From assembly GCF_043290135.1 (NCBI RefSeq), contig NW_027464588.1, forward strand, positions 7,510,001 through 7,574,000: a DNA stretch of 64,000 bases, given 5' to 3'. Below, piece by piece: positions 12,940-25,505 of this stretch (positions are counted from its first letter, which is position 1; every line of letters starts with the position of its first letter). Below the pieces are notes generated by a model, which worked only from the letters and a program-made list of their open reading frames with translations, did no database searches and was not told where the DNA came from. The position numbers and the translations under genes are program-made. Source of the stretch: Rhipicephalus microplus. Its lineage: Eukaryota; Arthropoda; Arachnida; Ixodida; Ixodidae.

Positions 12940-13852
12940 ACAGACCCAAACATGAAAATCATGGACTGCGTATTACGCAACAACATGACTACATGCCACG
13001 CTCATGGTGTGCTCCCGGCCGTTTTGCTAGCGTCACATATACCAAATTTGGTATGGCAGTACGTGATTGGAAGACGCAAAGGCCTTTGACTGGTGCAAAC
13101 ATGAAAATCATGAGGTGCGTGTCATCTAACAACATGACCGCATGACACACTCATAATGCTATGGCGGCCAGTTCGCTAGCTTTAATTATAATACATTTGG
13201 TATTGCGGAACGTGAATGGATGACGAAGGTATGATACTGGTTCAAACATGATGAACATGAGATGTGTGCTATGTAACAACATGACTACATGCTACGCTCA
13301 TGATGCGCTTAGGCGCCGGTCCTCCCATATACTCGCACACCGCGCTGCGTTGCTTTGACGCATGTGCCTTACAGCGCGTCTGGCATCCCTTTGTCATGCA
13401 AAAAGGGAGATGCAGTCTTGTGTGACTAAAGCATTAGCGCAATCCGCAGCATGTCGCATTTCGCGCCGGTTGCCGTCGGGACCCGCCGACGGACCGTAGT
13501 CGCGCCTGGCGTCAGACTATAGAGTGCTCGAGTTTTGCTAACGTAGCGTCGCTGTGCCCGCGTGCGCGCGCGTCAACGCTACGTTGGAGTACATTGGGCC
13601 CTTCAGGATGCGCTCACGGCCGTTTTGCTAGCTCCACATATACCAAATTTGGTGTTACGTGACATCAATGGATGACAAAATATACGACTAGTGCAAATAT
13701 GATAATCCAGACACGCGTGTCATGTAAGAAGATGGCAGCACACCACGCTCATAGCGTGCTCGCGGCAGTTCCAGTTGCTCCACATATACTAAATTTGGTA
13801 TCATGCGAAGTGAATAGTTGACGAAGGTAAACGACACATTCAAACACAATAA
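12940..13852. repeat. 147-149 bp satellite units
   Basis: A phase marker CAAACATGA (or close variant) occurs at 12,947, 13,096, 13,243, 13,694 and 13,841. The spacings are 149 and 147 bp before a non-satellite insert, and 147 bp after it. Each unit contains a conserved TTTTGCTAGC-like segment followed by an AT-rich CATATACCAAATTTGGTAT segment. The same units are found inverted at 44.1-44.6 kb with 147-bp spacing. Confidence 0.85.
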
Positions 13853-13985
13853 TCATGACATGAAGTCATGTATGGCATCATTTACTTCTACCTCGTAAGG
13901 TTGTGGTGATTTTAAAGTGACATATTATCATGTCTTATTCGTACTTCGCATTTTATCAATTCCCGCTGTACGTGTGATCTGCCAA

Positions 13986-14344
13986 TTTTTTTTTTTACCT
14001 TGAACAGAAAAAATTGCTAAAATTGCGACTAAAAGTTTCACGTATCAAGGAAGTAATCTTAATAATACCGAGAGTATAACTAGTGAAAACTGCGATGCAA
14101 TTGAGATAAGATGAAACAAAGCATAAATGAAGTTGTGAATTTGTAAGCGTTGTACTTTAACATAACACCCACTGATTTGTTTTGATGAAGACAATTCTGT
14201 ATAAACTTGTTCGTAACACCTGTTGTCTGCGGTTCCCTTCGTCGGTATGGGATGGCTTTGTGCTTTTCTACAGTAAAGAACCACGTAGTCTAAATTGTTA
14301 ACATTTTTTTCTGAACACACGGGTTTGAATGACATTATGATCGC
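13986..14344. other. No gene recognised
   Basis: AT-rich spacer between the composite element and the decayed tandem repeat. A 96-codon reverse frame here has no recognisable features. Confidence 0.5.
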
Positions 14345-15010
14345 CCAAAAACGGCTTTATGCTCTCCCATAGTAGAGTACCAAGGGCTTCACGTCGCTAA
14401 GAACTTTTTCTAAACAAACGTACCAGGACCTCATCAAGTGTGAGACTTAAGATACGGCTTTATGCTCGTTCATATTAGAGAACAAACGTTGTAAAGTATA
14501 TAGTACTCTAAATTGTTACCAGCTTTTTCTAAACACACGGAATACTTGAAATCGCGCAACACTTTATCTTAACATACGTTCAGTCAAATTTTTGTCGATG
14601 TGGCATCATGAGGTGTGTGTTCCACGAAAGGGCTTTACGATCTCCTATAGTAGAGTACCAAGTACTCTGAATCGTTACCGTTTTCTAAACGCACGTGCCA
14701 TGGTCTTATCAAGTGTGAGGTGCATAGGACGGCTTTATTTTCTTCCATAGTAGAGTGCCTAGTACTCTAAATTATCACCCACTTTTTATAAACACATGAA
14801 GTACTATAAATTGTGCAATATTACCTGAAAACACGTTCTACCAATTTTTTTTTCGATCCAACCTCATCAAGTGCGAAACCCACGAGACGGTTTTCAACTC
14901 TCTCATAGTAGGGTGTCGAGTATCGTTAATCACTTTTTTTCTGAAGGCATCACGGTACCATACTTGTGTACGATGTACTCGAAATTGTTAACCACTTACT
15001 TTATACACCA
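14345..15010 (+). repeat. Decayed tandem repeat with alternating unit spacing
   Basis: Five degenerate copies of a segment like CGGCTTTATGCTCTCCCATA followed by GTAGAGTACC start at 14,352, 14,455, 14,630, 14,730 and 14,888. The spacings alternate: 103, 175, 100 and 158 bp. Copies are followed by variants of TACTCTAAATTGTTACCA and TTTTCTAAACACACG, and by ATCAAGTGTGAG-like segments. Alternating spacing suggests an old dimeric repeat of about 260-280 bp. Indels and substitutions are frequent. Confidence 0.6.
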
Positions 15011-18000
15011 CTACCGGTAATGTATATCTAACAATATATTTTTCTGTTCCAACGGTATTGACCTTTGTGACCATAAATTTCTTTAAACGCACCACTTTTT
15101 CCAAACACATATTGAGATCCCTCTACTTCTAATTTAAAAGTCCCGGGCAGTAAAAAACTGTTTATTTTTTTCCCAAATAAAATGGCATTCTGTCAAGCTT
15201 AGTGACCTTCTGTGTTCTCTATAATTTTGTTTCTTTCGGTGATCGGTGATTTTGTTTTAGTGCTGTAAGTTACATCATGCCTACGCTCTCATGGTAGCAC
15301 GTTTCACTGAAATATTTTGTTATAACCGTACAGTTGTACTCACATGAAATGTTGTTACGAGTATGTTACTAGCATCCCTGCTTCAATAGGCACTCCTCGG
15401 AAGGCATTTCAAGTGTTGTCAAAAATAAATAAAAAATTATTTCATTGATACTGTGATTGATACAGTGACATGGCTAGAACATTACGCAGAAGGAAACAAA
15501 CAACCAGAGGATAATAGCTAAAGCTAAAAAAATAATGGTAAACAGGGATTCCGAAGATGAAGGAGACAATGCTGTCGCTTTTTGTAATTGCAAAATGAGA
15601 CTTGTGAAGAAAAAAAAAGAGAAATATACTGGAAACGAAGCTAGTAGAAACACCTGTTGGATACTGTGAACAGGGGCGCGGAAGTAGGGGTCGAAAATAG
15701 GATAGAAAGAGAGATGTTTAAAACAAATAAAGGAAAAGAAAGCCGACACATGCATACAGGTGAAGGGCGTTCCAACTGATCAGATTATGAACAAATATTT
15801 TTTTAACGCAGAAAGCGCCGGAACACATGCGCAGCCTTCTTTTGCGACAAACAGTCCTGTCTTATCTACACGAAATAGAGCCTATGTACAGTACCAACTC
15901 ACAGAAAATAGCTTTATTGGGGGTGGTCACGCGTTGCGTATGTCCATTGACAGAAAGGTAATCATATAAATGTTCAAAATCATGTTATTATGTATAATGG
16001 TGAGAGAATACTATTCGAGTGATGCTCATTTTGATTATGCGAATGCTGCCCGATGATACTCGAATTGATAGCAATTTGATTCCCGTACCAAATTGAAGAG
16101 CATTCTATTCAATTATGTTGAGGAATTGAATAGTGAAAATGTGAAATACCGTTCTTTAAAGTATTTTTGAATAAGCAGCACCAACGGCAGAACCCCCAGA
16201 AAAAACCTAGAAAGAGCTAATGCTGATATCTTCTCTTTTCATCCATTATTAGTCTGAATGATGCCCAAACATTTACGAACCGGTAGCAAATACTCATGGA
16301 TTGCCGGATGAAGGCGTCTTTCCGAAAACTTCGCCATTGCCCGTGCGCTTTGAATTGTGCTGAAGTTGTAGGCATTATTCAGATCCAGTCTATATCTTGT
16401 ACTAATGAAAGGGTGAAGGGTAGCGTAATCATGCCTAACTATAAGCACAAGTGTTGCGTTTTCGTAAACTGTTTTGCAGATATAGCTTCGAAAACTGATG
16501 AATGCATGTTTTCGCTGCCAAGCCCCAAGCTCTGATGAGAGCTTGCTCTGTTTCATAGGACCTTTACCTCACCTGTGGTATTTTGTTCAAATTTGTTTGG
16601 TTAAGGTGGTCCAATTCTATTTTAAATTATGTCCAAAAATTCTCACATGAATGAAACAGCGACTTCTGTATTTTAAAATACAGTTACAGAACATCACGAG
16701 GCTCTGTTCTCTGCGGTAAGCAAGCTTGCCATAGCTTTATTACTTGCTTTATGGTCTGTCGAATGAATGTAGCCGTAGTGTCTTTCGGTGAAGTGTTAAA
16801 GGTTTTCATTCAAACAAAATGTAGTAAAGCTCTTGAACTCTCTGAAAAATGGTTTGGCTTACTATTCGAAAACCACTCGAACATTATTCAATTACTATTC
16901 ATATTCGATTCATATGTGATTTGGTACCGATTTCACTAATCGCCAACCCCTAAGACTCATGTGTGGTACCCATATTTTTTGCCTCTCTGTTAAATAGTCT
17001 TTCTATTTCTGTACTCACCAAGGAATCAGATGCACTTCTCTATCATCATGTTTTCCATGCGGGCTTCATTTCGTAGCGGCAACGTTTCTGCTGATTTACG
17101 AGTTAGAGCGCGTGATGCGTAGAGCGCGCTATGCACTGAGTACGTAAATTATTTATATGACCTAATTTGCATTGTGCACGTATATGTATTGCTTCATTCA
17201 TTTCATCGTATTAATTCCACATAATTTATGCACGAAAGTCTCAGAAAAGAAGTATTACGCTGAGCCCCACATTAATCACCACACTTTCTCAAAAAGTGAC
17301 TTGGCCTACTGTGTTGAGAGCACATGAAAGGAAAAGTTTAAGGCACCACTTCGGTTCATCGCAGCGCCTATAAAAGCAAACAAAAAATCTTTGACTGCGT
17401 AGTTGCCTAAGTGTACTTATGTGCGCTTACCTTAGCTTCCCAGCTTGTCAAGTGAGCTGGCAAGTTCCATACTTATAGGAAAGTACTCCACTTCTTCAAT
17501 AGTTCAAAACTGCAGTCATGTTTAACTTGCACGCGTAATAACAACAAATCAAGCTATATTAGTCGCATTTGCCGTTGACACGCGCAGAAATGCATCAACA
17601 GGAATACCCAATAAAACTCATTAGAAAGAGAACCGCAGTAGCTCAACTGGGAAGCGTAGGTCACGCTATCCTGAAATTGCCGGCTTGGTTCGTAATTGCA
17701 ATGAATTTAGCTTTCGTGGCAACATTCACTTTTTTTATGCCATAAGTACTGCGTTTTACAAATCATGTTCCACATACTTCCCTTGACTTTATTTTATGTT
17801 GGTTTCATTAGGATGTGTCTAGCAAAGAAACAAGCGTTGCCATTTGTAGGGCATGTTGGTGAAATAAGCAAGTATTTACATTCATTCTTTTAGTGAAAAA
17901 GAACGTGTGAACGACGCCTAAATACGCCTGCTTCAATAACACTACTTTTGAATAACACATGCTATTCATACATAAATACGTCATTGGCTCTGAGAGCTGG

Positions 18001-20251
18001 TTTTCGATAGAAACTCACCCTCAAACTACTCCCCTTGTACCGTTCCTGACTAGCACGTGTGCCATATTTGAAACCCTGGCTATCTAGCTGTTTTTTTCTT
18101 CACATCGAACGTTCAGTAAACTTTAAAACATGAAGAGAACGTTTAAAGTGCTTGGAGTGTGCAGGACACTATGTCTTTTTATTGCGCTGTAGAAAGGCGA
18201 AAAACATATACGAGCGTATTTGCTACTCTAAGATTCGCATTGGTATATATATCTGAATTCACAAAAAAAAGACACAATAGTTATACACGGATCACTTGAG
18301 CATCGCTCTCAATCGGATAATGCAGTGCACTGAGAAAGCGGATTTATGTATCACCATCCAGATGCAGCGGTGCGTATTGCAATATGTTAAAAGTGTTCAT
18401 AACCCGGAACATTACGTTGTGCCGGCCGCACCGCTAGTCGCCAACCTACATTAGGAATTGGAAGGAAGTCATTTGTTTTGGTGGACCGACAAGGCACAGG
18501 GACATTGGCGGTTCGAATAAAATGGAATAAATGAGGTCATGCGCCTTGATAGCACATGAACAAAACTGCCCTTAACGCATCTAGAATGGTAAAAGTAGCG
18601 AAATGAGCTCGGTAAGATCGATAGCTCCTGATTATCATGCATTCATTACACTGGATAATTTAAGCAGCCAAAGCAGACGCGGCGTAGGTGGCTTAGATAC
18701 TATAACATTTGTAATATACAGTTTGCGTGTGACTTTTTATTATGTTTTTTTTGTTTTAGCGATACCTTGAATGTCCCGTTCTGGGCACACTGCAATCGTA
18801 TTGTACACATGTGTGAATCTGGTACTACTCTCTTTCATGGTAGAAGCCTTTGGTCTGGTCTTGGTAAACGATGGCTTATGTCCGATGAGGCAAAATAACT
18901 GAGTATTGCTTTGTACAGGCCACTCACACATTTCTAAACAGAGAAAAAGGAAAAAAAGGATAACTTTCGTTGAAACGAAGAGAACATAACCGGCGTATAA
19001 AAATTGTTGACACTACTCTGCGTAGAGAAGGAAAAAAGGGCGGGGGAGTAGAAAACAGGCAAGAAGTAGGCAAAAAGTGAAATAAAATTGCAGGAATTTT
19101 AAAATCAAATGAAAAAAAAACTTGCATCTCCTTGAAGGAAACCTTGTCGAGTGGGCGAAGCTCTGGGCATTCTATTCATGAGGAATCGGAATTGACGAAA
19201 CGCTGTTGATTACATAATGAGGAACGTATTGATGTGAATACAAAAGCGTTAATTTATTTCGCCATTCAGTCACCTTATGAGCTTCGAGGTGGATTTAAAA
19301 ATTGGTAGACTGGAGCTATGCCTAAAAAACATAAAAAAAAGTCGGAATCTTACTGAAGGCAAGATGTATTTTAATATGGCTAGTGTGCTGTGACACATAG
19401 TGCTCAACGCGTGCCTCTGTGTAAAGAGTATCCTTCAGAAGGCTGCCAATCTGTAAGCGCGCTTTCGAAGAGATCAAGTCATCAGTACTATTCTTGATAG
19501 GGTAGTTTCACCGAGAACATCAATCTCTTACCTTGTAGTTAGCAAATGACAACATGAAAGCTTATTGTAAAACCTGTTTTTCTTTATCACACATGTTTCG
19601 ATTATAGCAATGGTTCTATACCGTGACCACAACGAACGACAAAGCAAGGGCCTAAGAAAGTTCGCCTGTTCGCCGCGAAACAAAACAAAAGAATAGAGTG
19701 TGTTTTTTAGGCTTTGTTTTGGCTCTTAGGCGGAGACATGACACGATAGAGTCTCTCAATGTGTGCATTCTAAGTGCAACTAAAGATGGTCAAGCTGATC
19801 AGGGCTATCAAAATATTCTCATATTAGATTCATCCCACGCTTATGTTTTGTGAAGCAGGCTAGAACGCGAAAGACACAAAAAATATCAATGTGTTTTGTA
19901 TCATTGAAAGCATGCAAGCTTCATGTCACGCATGCTAATCGGGTCACAATCGACACTCAAAAAAGTTTGTAGAGAACAGTATTCGCTCTCAACTACATTT
20001 GAGACAGAAGTATCGTGGTGTCCAGCTTACACCTTTTACATTAGGAGTTGTTCCGTTCTCACAAAGCACAGTCCTCCCAGAACAGAAGTTTTCCTGATCT
20101 GCCGACAGGCGGCGATATAAATACTTCGTTTTACCTTGGCCACGGCTTGCTTTTTCTAACAAAGGCAAAGTTTCGGCTTCACGCGTTCTTTCCTTCAAGA
20201 TGGACGCAGTTATACGCAAATAGTATAATTCAAGCTTTCTGCTGAACATAA
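15011..20251. other. Long stretch without recognised genes
   Basis: Frames are short and random-looking. A diverged copy of the 11.8-kb repeat lies at about 15,409-15,487. AATATTCGA/ACTATTCGA-type AT-rich motifs near 16,000-16,160 and 16,850-16,930 look like decayed transposon sequence of unknown class. A weak tRNA-like segment is at 17,633-17,706. A purine-rich stretch at 18,930-19,120 may be an old retroposon tail. Nothing else is supported. Confidence 0.45.
17633..17706 (+). mobile_element. Weak tRNA-like SINE head
   Basis: TAGCTCAACTGG (17,639-17,650) fits the polymerase III A-box consensus, and GGTTCGTAAT (17,697-17,706) resembles a damaged B-box. No acceptor-stem pairing or SINE body was confirmed, so this may be a decayed tRNA-derived SINE head or chance. 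It is unlikely to be a working tRNA gene. Confidence 0.2.
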
Positions 20252-20496
20252 GATTGATTGATATGTGAAGTTTAATGTCCCAAATCCCCCATGTGATTAT
20301 GCATGAGAGATGCTGTAGTAGAGGTGTCCGAAAATTTTCACTTCCTGGGGTTCTTGAACGTGCACTCAAGTCTGAGCACATGGGCCTACAGCATTTTAGC
20401 CTCCGTCGAAAATACAGCCTCCGCAGCCATGATTGGATCCCGCTACCTGCGGGTCAGCAGTCGAGTATCTTAGCCACTACACTACCGCAGCGGGGC
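20252..20496 (-). mobile_element. tRNA-derived SINE, Ruka-like
   Basis: On the plus strand it opens with GATTGATATGTGAAGTTTAA, the family 3' end, and closes with CACTACCGCAGCGGGGC, the family 5' end. The orientation is therefore minus. The body motif CCTGGGGTTCTTGAACGTGC and the B-box region (ATTGGATCCCGC on plus) are present. The copy looks nearly full length, with moderate divergence. Confidence 0.9.
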
Positions 20497-21882
20497 TCTG
20501 CTCAACATGAGCTCTAATGAAAATGTAGGAGCAAAAAGACATTTTTGTGAATTTTTAGGGGATTCGTGACATTTTATTTGAGACAGATCGCAGCTTCTGG
20601 ATTATTAACACTGGTTGTTGAACAACTATATTAGTGAAAGTATAAAATGTCTTCTTCATCGTGCTCATCGTAAACCTAACAAACAATATTACAAATAATT
20701 GTTTACTACCGGCATTACGTTTGCGTATTCGTCTACTTTAAACGCCACAATTCTGCTCTTTGTCGGATACTTTAAGGCCACCTTCACTACGAGGCTATTT
20801 TCAAATAAAGGAATTCTAGAGCGGCACTAGTATGTAATGCATGAACCTCCACGCACGTTATTCTCGGTCGTTTTCGAGAGGAAGCTTAACGGAATTGATT
20901 TTTTTCCTCACCAGAGTCAAGACCCGCCTGCCGGCTCCCATTGGCTCCCATAAAATCTATCTTTCATTTTTGCTATTCTTCCTTACGTTGCTCATAGAGG
21001 AAGGAAGCCTATAAGAGCAAATTCCGCGAGGTAGAATGTCACGTGCGAGGCTTCAGAGAGGTCAGCGTAATCCCTGTCGAAGCGTGGCCACATAGGATGC
21101 AGTCCTCCTATTTTTCTCCTGCCTTTTGTAAGCACTCCGCAACGCGTGTTTACTTTGAAGTTTGCCCTTTTTACTCTGACACAAACTTCACGCAGTATGT
21201 TGCGAGCAAAAAATTATAAGCTGACACACCGCAACATCGTGAAGTGCTAGAACATAGCGTTGACTTGTCGCCTCTAAATTCAGATTTTGCTCGAGAAGTG
21301 CGGCATGCTTGTCGCCTAGAATATATTATAAATTTGTTTTGTGCTCTAAAGCTCGTTTTCTTGTGGCGTCACAGCGTGTTTCGTATATTTCAGAGCTGGT
21401 GGGTGCATACAGCTTAGCTATTATTGTAATATTAACAATGTCAAATTAATATATTTCCTTATTTAACTTGCGCCTGTCTCGGGGCAACTCAGAAAATCAT
21501 TTGCTTGTTTCACGAAGTCAACGTGGACGGAAATAGAATATTGTGTAACCTATTGCTTTTCGAATGCTGTTTAGTTCAACCATGTGTTACTAACATTCAA
21601 GCGAGGAACCACACAAGCAGTGAATGTGTGAATTACATTGCCAGAGGGAACACTCCGTGTTCATTTAGATAAACATATATGGGCCTCGTTAAGAAATAAT
21701 AAATTATGCACCTTTGCTAGAAGGCTCAGCCTGATTTTAGATTACTTCGATAGACTAAATAAGATTATTTGTCAAATATCTGTAATATAGTGGCAGACAT
21801 TATTCACTCTTTAATAGTCCATACGTTTGGTGACAAAATATTTTGCAGAATAAATGTTCGAAAGAATTTTTTTATGATTAAG
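20497..21882. other. No gene recognised
   Basis: AT-rich DNA. A slightly richer segment at 20,820-21,150 (CCGCCTGCCGGCTCCCATTG region) looks like it could be part of a dispersed repeat, but I cannot name it. No supported coding sequence. Confidence 0.45.
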
Positions 21883-22099
21883 TTATTTGTAGGGTTTGAC
21901 GTCCCGAAACCTAATATGATTATGAGAGACGCCATAGTGAAAGGTACCGGAAATTTCGACCTCCTGGGGTTCTGGGCACACGGGCCTACAACAGTTCCGC
22001 ATCCATCAGAAACGCAGCCGCCGCCGCCGCCGAGATTTGACCTCGCGACCTGCGGGTCAGCAGCCGAGTACCTAAACCACGAGACTACCATGGTTGGGC
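21883..22099 (-). mobile_element. tRNA-derived SINE, Ruka-like, with CCG expansion
   Basis: Begins with TTATTTGTAGGGTTTGACGT and ends CACGAGACTACCATGGTTGGG on the plus strand, so the orientation is minus. The body segment CCTGGGGTTCTGGGCACACG lacks the usual GTGCACCCAAATCTGAG block, an internal deletion of about 20 bp. A short CCG run (about 22,018-22,030) replaces the usual GCCGCCGCAGCC. Confidence 0.85.
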
Positions 22100-25000
22100 T
22101 TTATTTGTATGCTTGCAGGATGCTGTATTCACAGAATCGGAAGTAATTACCGTCACTGAGAATATGGTGTTTTGAGAGATTCTTTGAAATATAAATGTAA
22201 AAAAATGCTGTGAGAGCCACAGCTACTCAAGCTGGTATGCTGCTGAAAAGTTATATTTCCACAACACACATTCCTACTATCTTCCTGGCGCACTTCCGTA
22301 CTTTGTTCAAGATGGCTGGTGGTCGTTAAGTGCCTTCTTCTGTTTAGTTGCAAATTATTTGGTCGTACTGTTGTGTATTTAAATGAAACCAGTCACTTTC
22401 GTAATAGTACAAAATATTTATGTCTAACTTGGTTCCATGATATTTAGAAAAAAGTACACAGCTGAACAGCCGAAGGACAAAAGCATGTAAAATAAAGGCG
22501 CCTGGTTGCATCTCACAAATGAATAAACAAGGTTAAGGGCAAATAAATTGACTACGTATTTAATGCAGAACGATAAATAATATGTGCTGACAAGGATGTT
22601 TCACACACAGCCCTGAAATAAAAAGAGTTCAATCAGAACGGGTCCCTAAATGAAAGCGACGATACATTATCCTCGCAATGTTGACGGTGTTCAAAAGGTC
22701 AAAAGAAATGATATATGCATATATAAAAACGAAAAGCAGCAAAATAAATGGCAATGCAGCACATGGAACCTATAGCTTTTCCCGTGCAACTTGAAAGGTT
22801 TCCAATGGCCTGGAACTGCACGCAAATGCGAGGGAGCATCCCACACTATTACTCTATATCAGAAGACGCAGAGTAATCTGTTCTTTTACTTTTTTACATA
22901 TATGGTCCCACTGTGAGATTGCTGACCTCGCGGCCATTAGGAATGGAACCCTGAAAGCCATCCTTCTCACGACCAACACGTCATCTCCTTGTTTTGCCGC
23001 TGTATAATGCAGGGCGGAGAATACAGCACAGCTGAATGAGACTGTGAAAGATGGTGGCGTTACTCTGAAGAGCTAGACTGCTCAGATCACAAAAGTATTT
23101 GGCGATCGTTTTTCAAAGATTAATAAGGGTTTACATTATTCTTGAGCAAGCCGCAGTTTCGCAATGGCTATAGCATTTGTCCCGTGTCACCTTCTGTGAA
23201 GTCTTTCTTTTTTCGCAATCTTCCACAACTAGGTATTTTGTAGTCAAATACCGTATTATTTGGTTACGCTACAGAAGGAACAAGCACATCCCACATGGTA
23301 GCTAATATAAGGCTTCTATTTGTCGATTGCTATTATATTTTTTCTGATATATATTTGGCAAGCATGAGTCTTTCGCCTCTCAGAACGCGTGACTGCATTA
23401 GAATAAAAACAAATTAGAGCAGGTATGACCTTACAGTTCATTTCAAGACGCAAAAGTATTTATTTATTCATAAACTTATTTAATTATTTATTTTTGTCCT
23501 CTTAAGGCATGAAGGCACTGTCGTTGCAATGATGAATGGTATAACAATATATCATCTAACAATTTTGAAGATGGCAAGTTTTTCGATTGCTAAAACGGAC
23601 AGAGGAAGGCGGCTCTCGTCCCTACTTGTTTGTGAAAAAAAAACACAAAAGAAATGAAGGTAACCAGTGTTATGGTGGCATGAGGGAATCGGAAGTTTAA
23701 TTTCATGATGGAACCATGAAAATAAGTAACCTTGGGGAAACGAAAACGATTATATTTAAGTGTTGGATTTGCGTGAAAACTTTTGTAAAATATAGGCTTC
23801 GCTTAAAGTACTTGTGGCGTGACTTAAGCGACGGTACACCTAAAATAGTTTTCATAGAGGAAAATGTCGTGTAGTGGGAGCAATTAGAGAGCATCAAATC
23901 AGTGGCGTGCTTCTAAAAGAATTCAAGGGCTATAGTTATCGGAGCTAGATGGATCGGAAATAAAACAAGCGCATTTAAATTTGGATCTAACGAGCGATTA
24001 TACAATTTGAATTTAAATCAAGAAAATAATACGAAAAATAACGATTTCGAAATCCAAGCATACAATTAGTGTCAGTTATTCAGAAGTCAAACGTGCGTAT
24101 TCCAAGAAAGGTTGTGAGTTATATACCCACACAAAATATTGGTAACCAGTAACAAGGTAAAACGTGGAGTTGTTAAGGATATCGGGAAAGTATTCATTAA
24201 CATTGTTTTGATGCATTTTTGTCATAAATCCACAATTAGTAATGTTTACTTTCACGAGTCACTTGTCGCATCACTTCGAAAGAGCATCAATGTCAGAATT
24301 TGAAAAGTAGAAACCTCATGTGGGTTATAAAGGGCAGGATAATACACGCAATCAGTGAAAAACCGAGCGGTAGATTTAACTTTAAGAATTGAATCAATAT
24401 AAAAAATAAAAAAGTAATGTGGCCAATACAGAGCTTAATAAGAAAATTCAATTTAACCGTAATGGTTTGAAAGTTAATATATTACTGTGTTAACGTTCTG
24501 TAGACTGTTCGTTAAACAATAATAATGCAGTCTAGAAAATGAAGATCTACAGTGAGCTTGCTTCCTTTCAAAAGTAAGAAAGCACGCGAAACAGTGCCGA
24601 AGGCTTTAGCATAATCTAAAAAAAACACGGTAGAAAGGGAAGATGAAAGTTTGCGATGAAAAACACGTTAATAGGTTGTGTGGAGCCGACCTTTCCACAA
24701 GCAGACTTGTCTTCCTGAAGACTAAAACAGAACTGATTTCTTTAGTGGTAGCGTCTCTACTGTTCGTACCATGACAAATATACGTGACGGAAATACGTCA
24801 GCAGAGCCTTTGTGGACCCCGGCATAAGACACTTTCATATTAAAAATAAAAACGCCAGCCGTGCATGCGCAGAATGCCCCGTACAGTCAAAGCAAAAGCT
24901 TGAACAAAGGCCTTTAGCACATGTTAAACACTCTTTGGGTAATTGACACAAGCTCTGCAGAGATCCCACTACGCCATGAATCATCGTAAAATTATAGTGG

Positions 25001-25236
25001 TAGGATAGCACTCAATATGCCATCCTTCGTCATGTTTTGGAGAAGCATGGTACCCGCTTATGCATGAAGATTTTGTAATAGGTTGGAGCATTTGATGAAG
25101 CTCGTCCCGCAACTCGCATTGTTTGACGCCACGTTATAACTTTTTTGCTCTGAAATGCTTTATTACTCATAATAACACCATTCTTTTCCCGACGTCAAGC
25201 CTGCCTAACGTTAGTTTACGACTGACTTTTAAGCAT
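22100..25236. other. No gene recognised
   Basis: Very AT-rich, with many short frames under 70 codons and none with family features. I found no repeats with visible boundaries. It could be intronic or intergenic. Confidence 0.5.
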
Positions 25237-25505
25237 TGGCGTGGCTGTCTGGTAGACTACTAGGCTGGCATGCATGAAACTCGGCTTCGACTCCCTTTAT
25301 GTCCATGAAATTTGGCATTTAGTTTACTTTTTCTTATTTCGCGCGATAGTGGTGACGGACACCACTGGCGGCGACGGACAACTTCGGCGCTCTCAAACCT
25401 TGTGAAGTCATAACGGCCTTCGCTGTAAAAATTAAGATTTCAGCCGGAATCGAACCCAAGCATTCTGCGTGGTAATCTGCTCTTCTACCATAGAGCCATG
25501 CAACG
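25237..25505. mobile_element. Paired tRNA-like heads in inverted orientation
   Basis: On the plus strand, TGGCTGTCTGG (25,242-25,252) and GCTTCGACTCC (about 25,284) resemble A and B boxes. About 150 bp later the minus strand carries a better head: B-box GGGTTCGATTCCG (complement of 25,445-25,457) and A-box TGGCTCTATGG (complement near 25,487-25,497). The heads therefore point towards each other across a spacer. This could be two SINE insertions or one element with tRNA-like sequence at both ends. The body contains TGGTGACGGACACCACTGG. It is not a tRNA gene, because no clean cloverleaf is apparent. Confidence 0.55.

Larger units (their letters stand above)
12494..13985 (-). mobile_element. Composite TIR-bounded element with TATC microsatellite and 147-149 bp satellite, copy 1
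   Basis: The block starts with ATGCAAAGCA (12,494-12,503) and ends with its inverted partner TACTTCGCAT (13,942-13,951). After that come a decayed small hairpin near 13,961 and a T-run. In order it holds a TATC microsatellite (12,534-12,695), a unique segment with ACTCTCCTGGCCGTTTCAA, satellite units of 147-149 bp, a CpG-rich segment of about 270 bp (13,330-13,600), two more satellite units, and a conserved end. The same parts in the same order, inverted, make up 38,908-44,914. There is no coding capacity. It is probably a non-autonomous DNA element, but no target-site duplication was identified. Confidence 0.65.

Noticed and set aside
12940..13852. Possible CRISPR-like array
   Set aside because: The units are 147-149 bp satellite monomers without short repeat and unique spacer structure, in a eukaryotic sequence.
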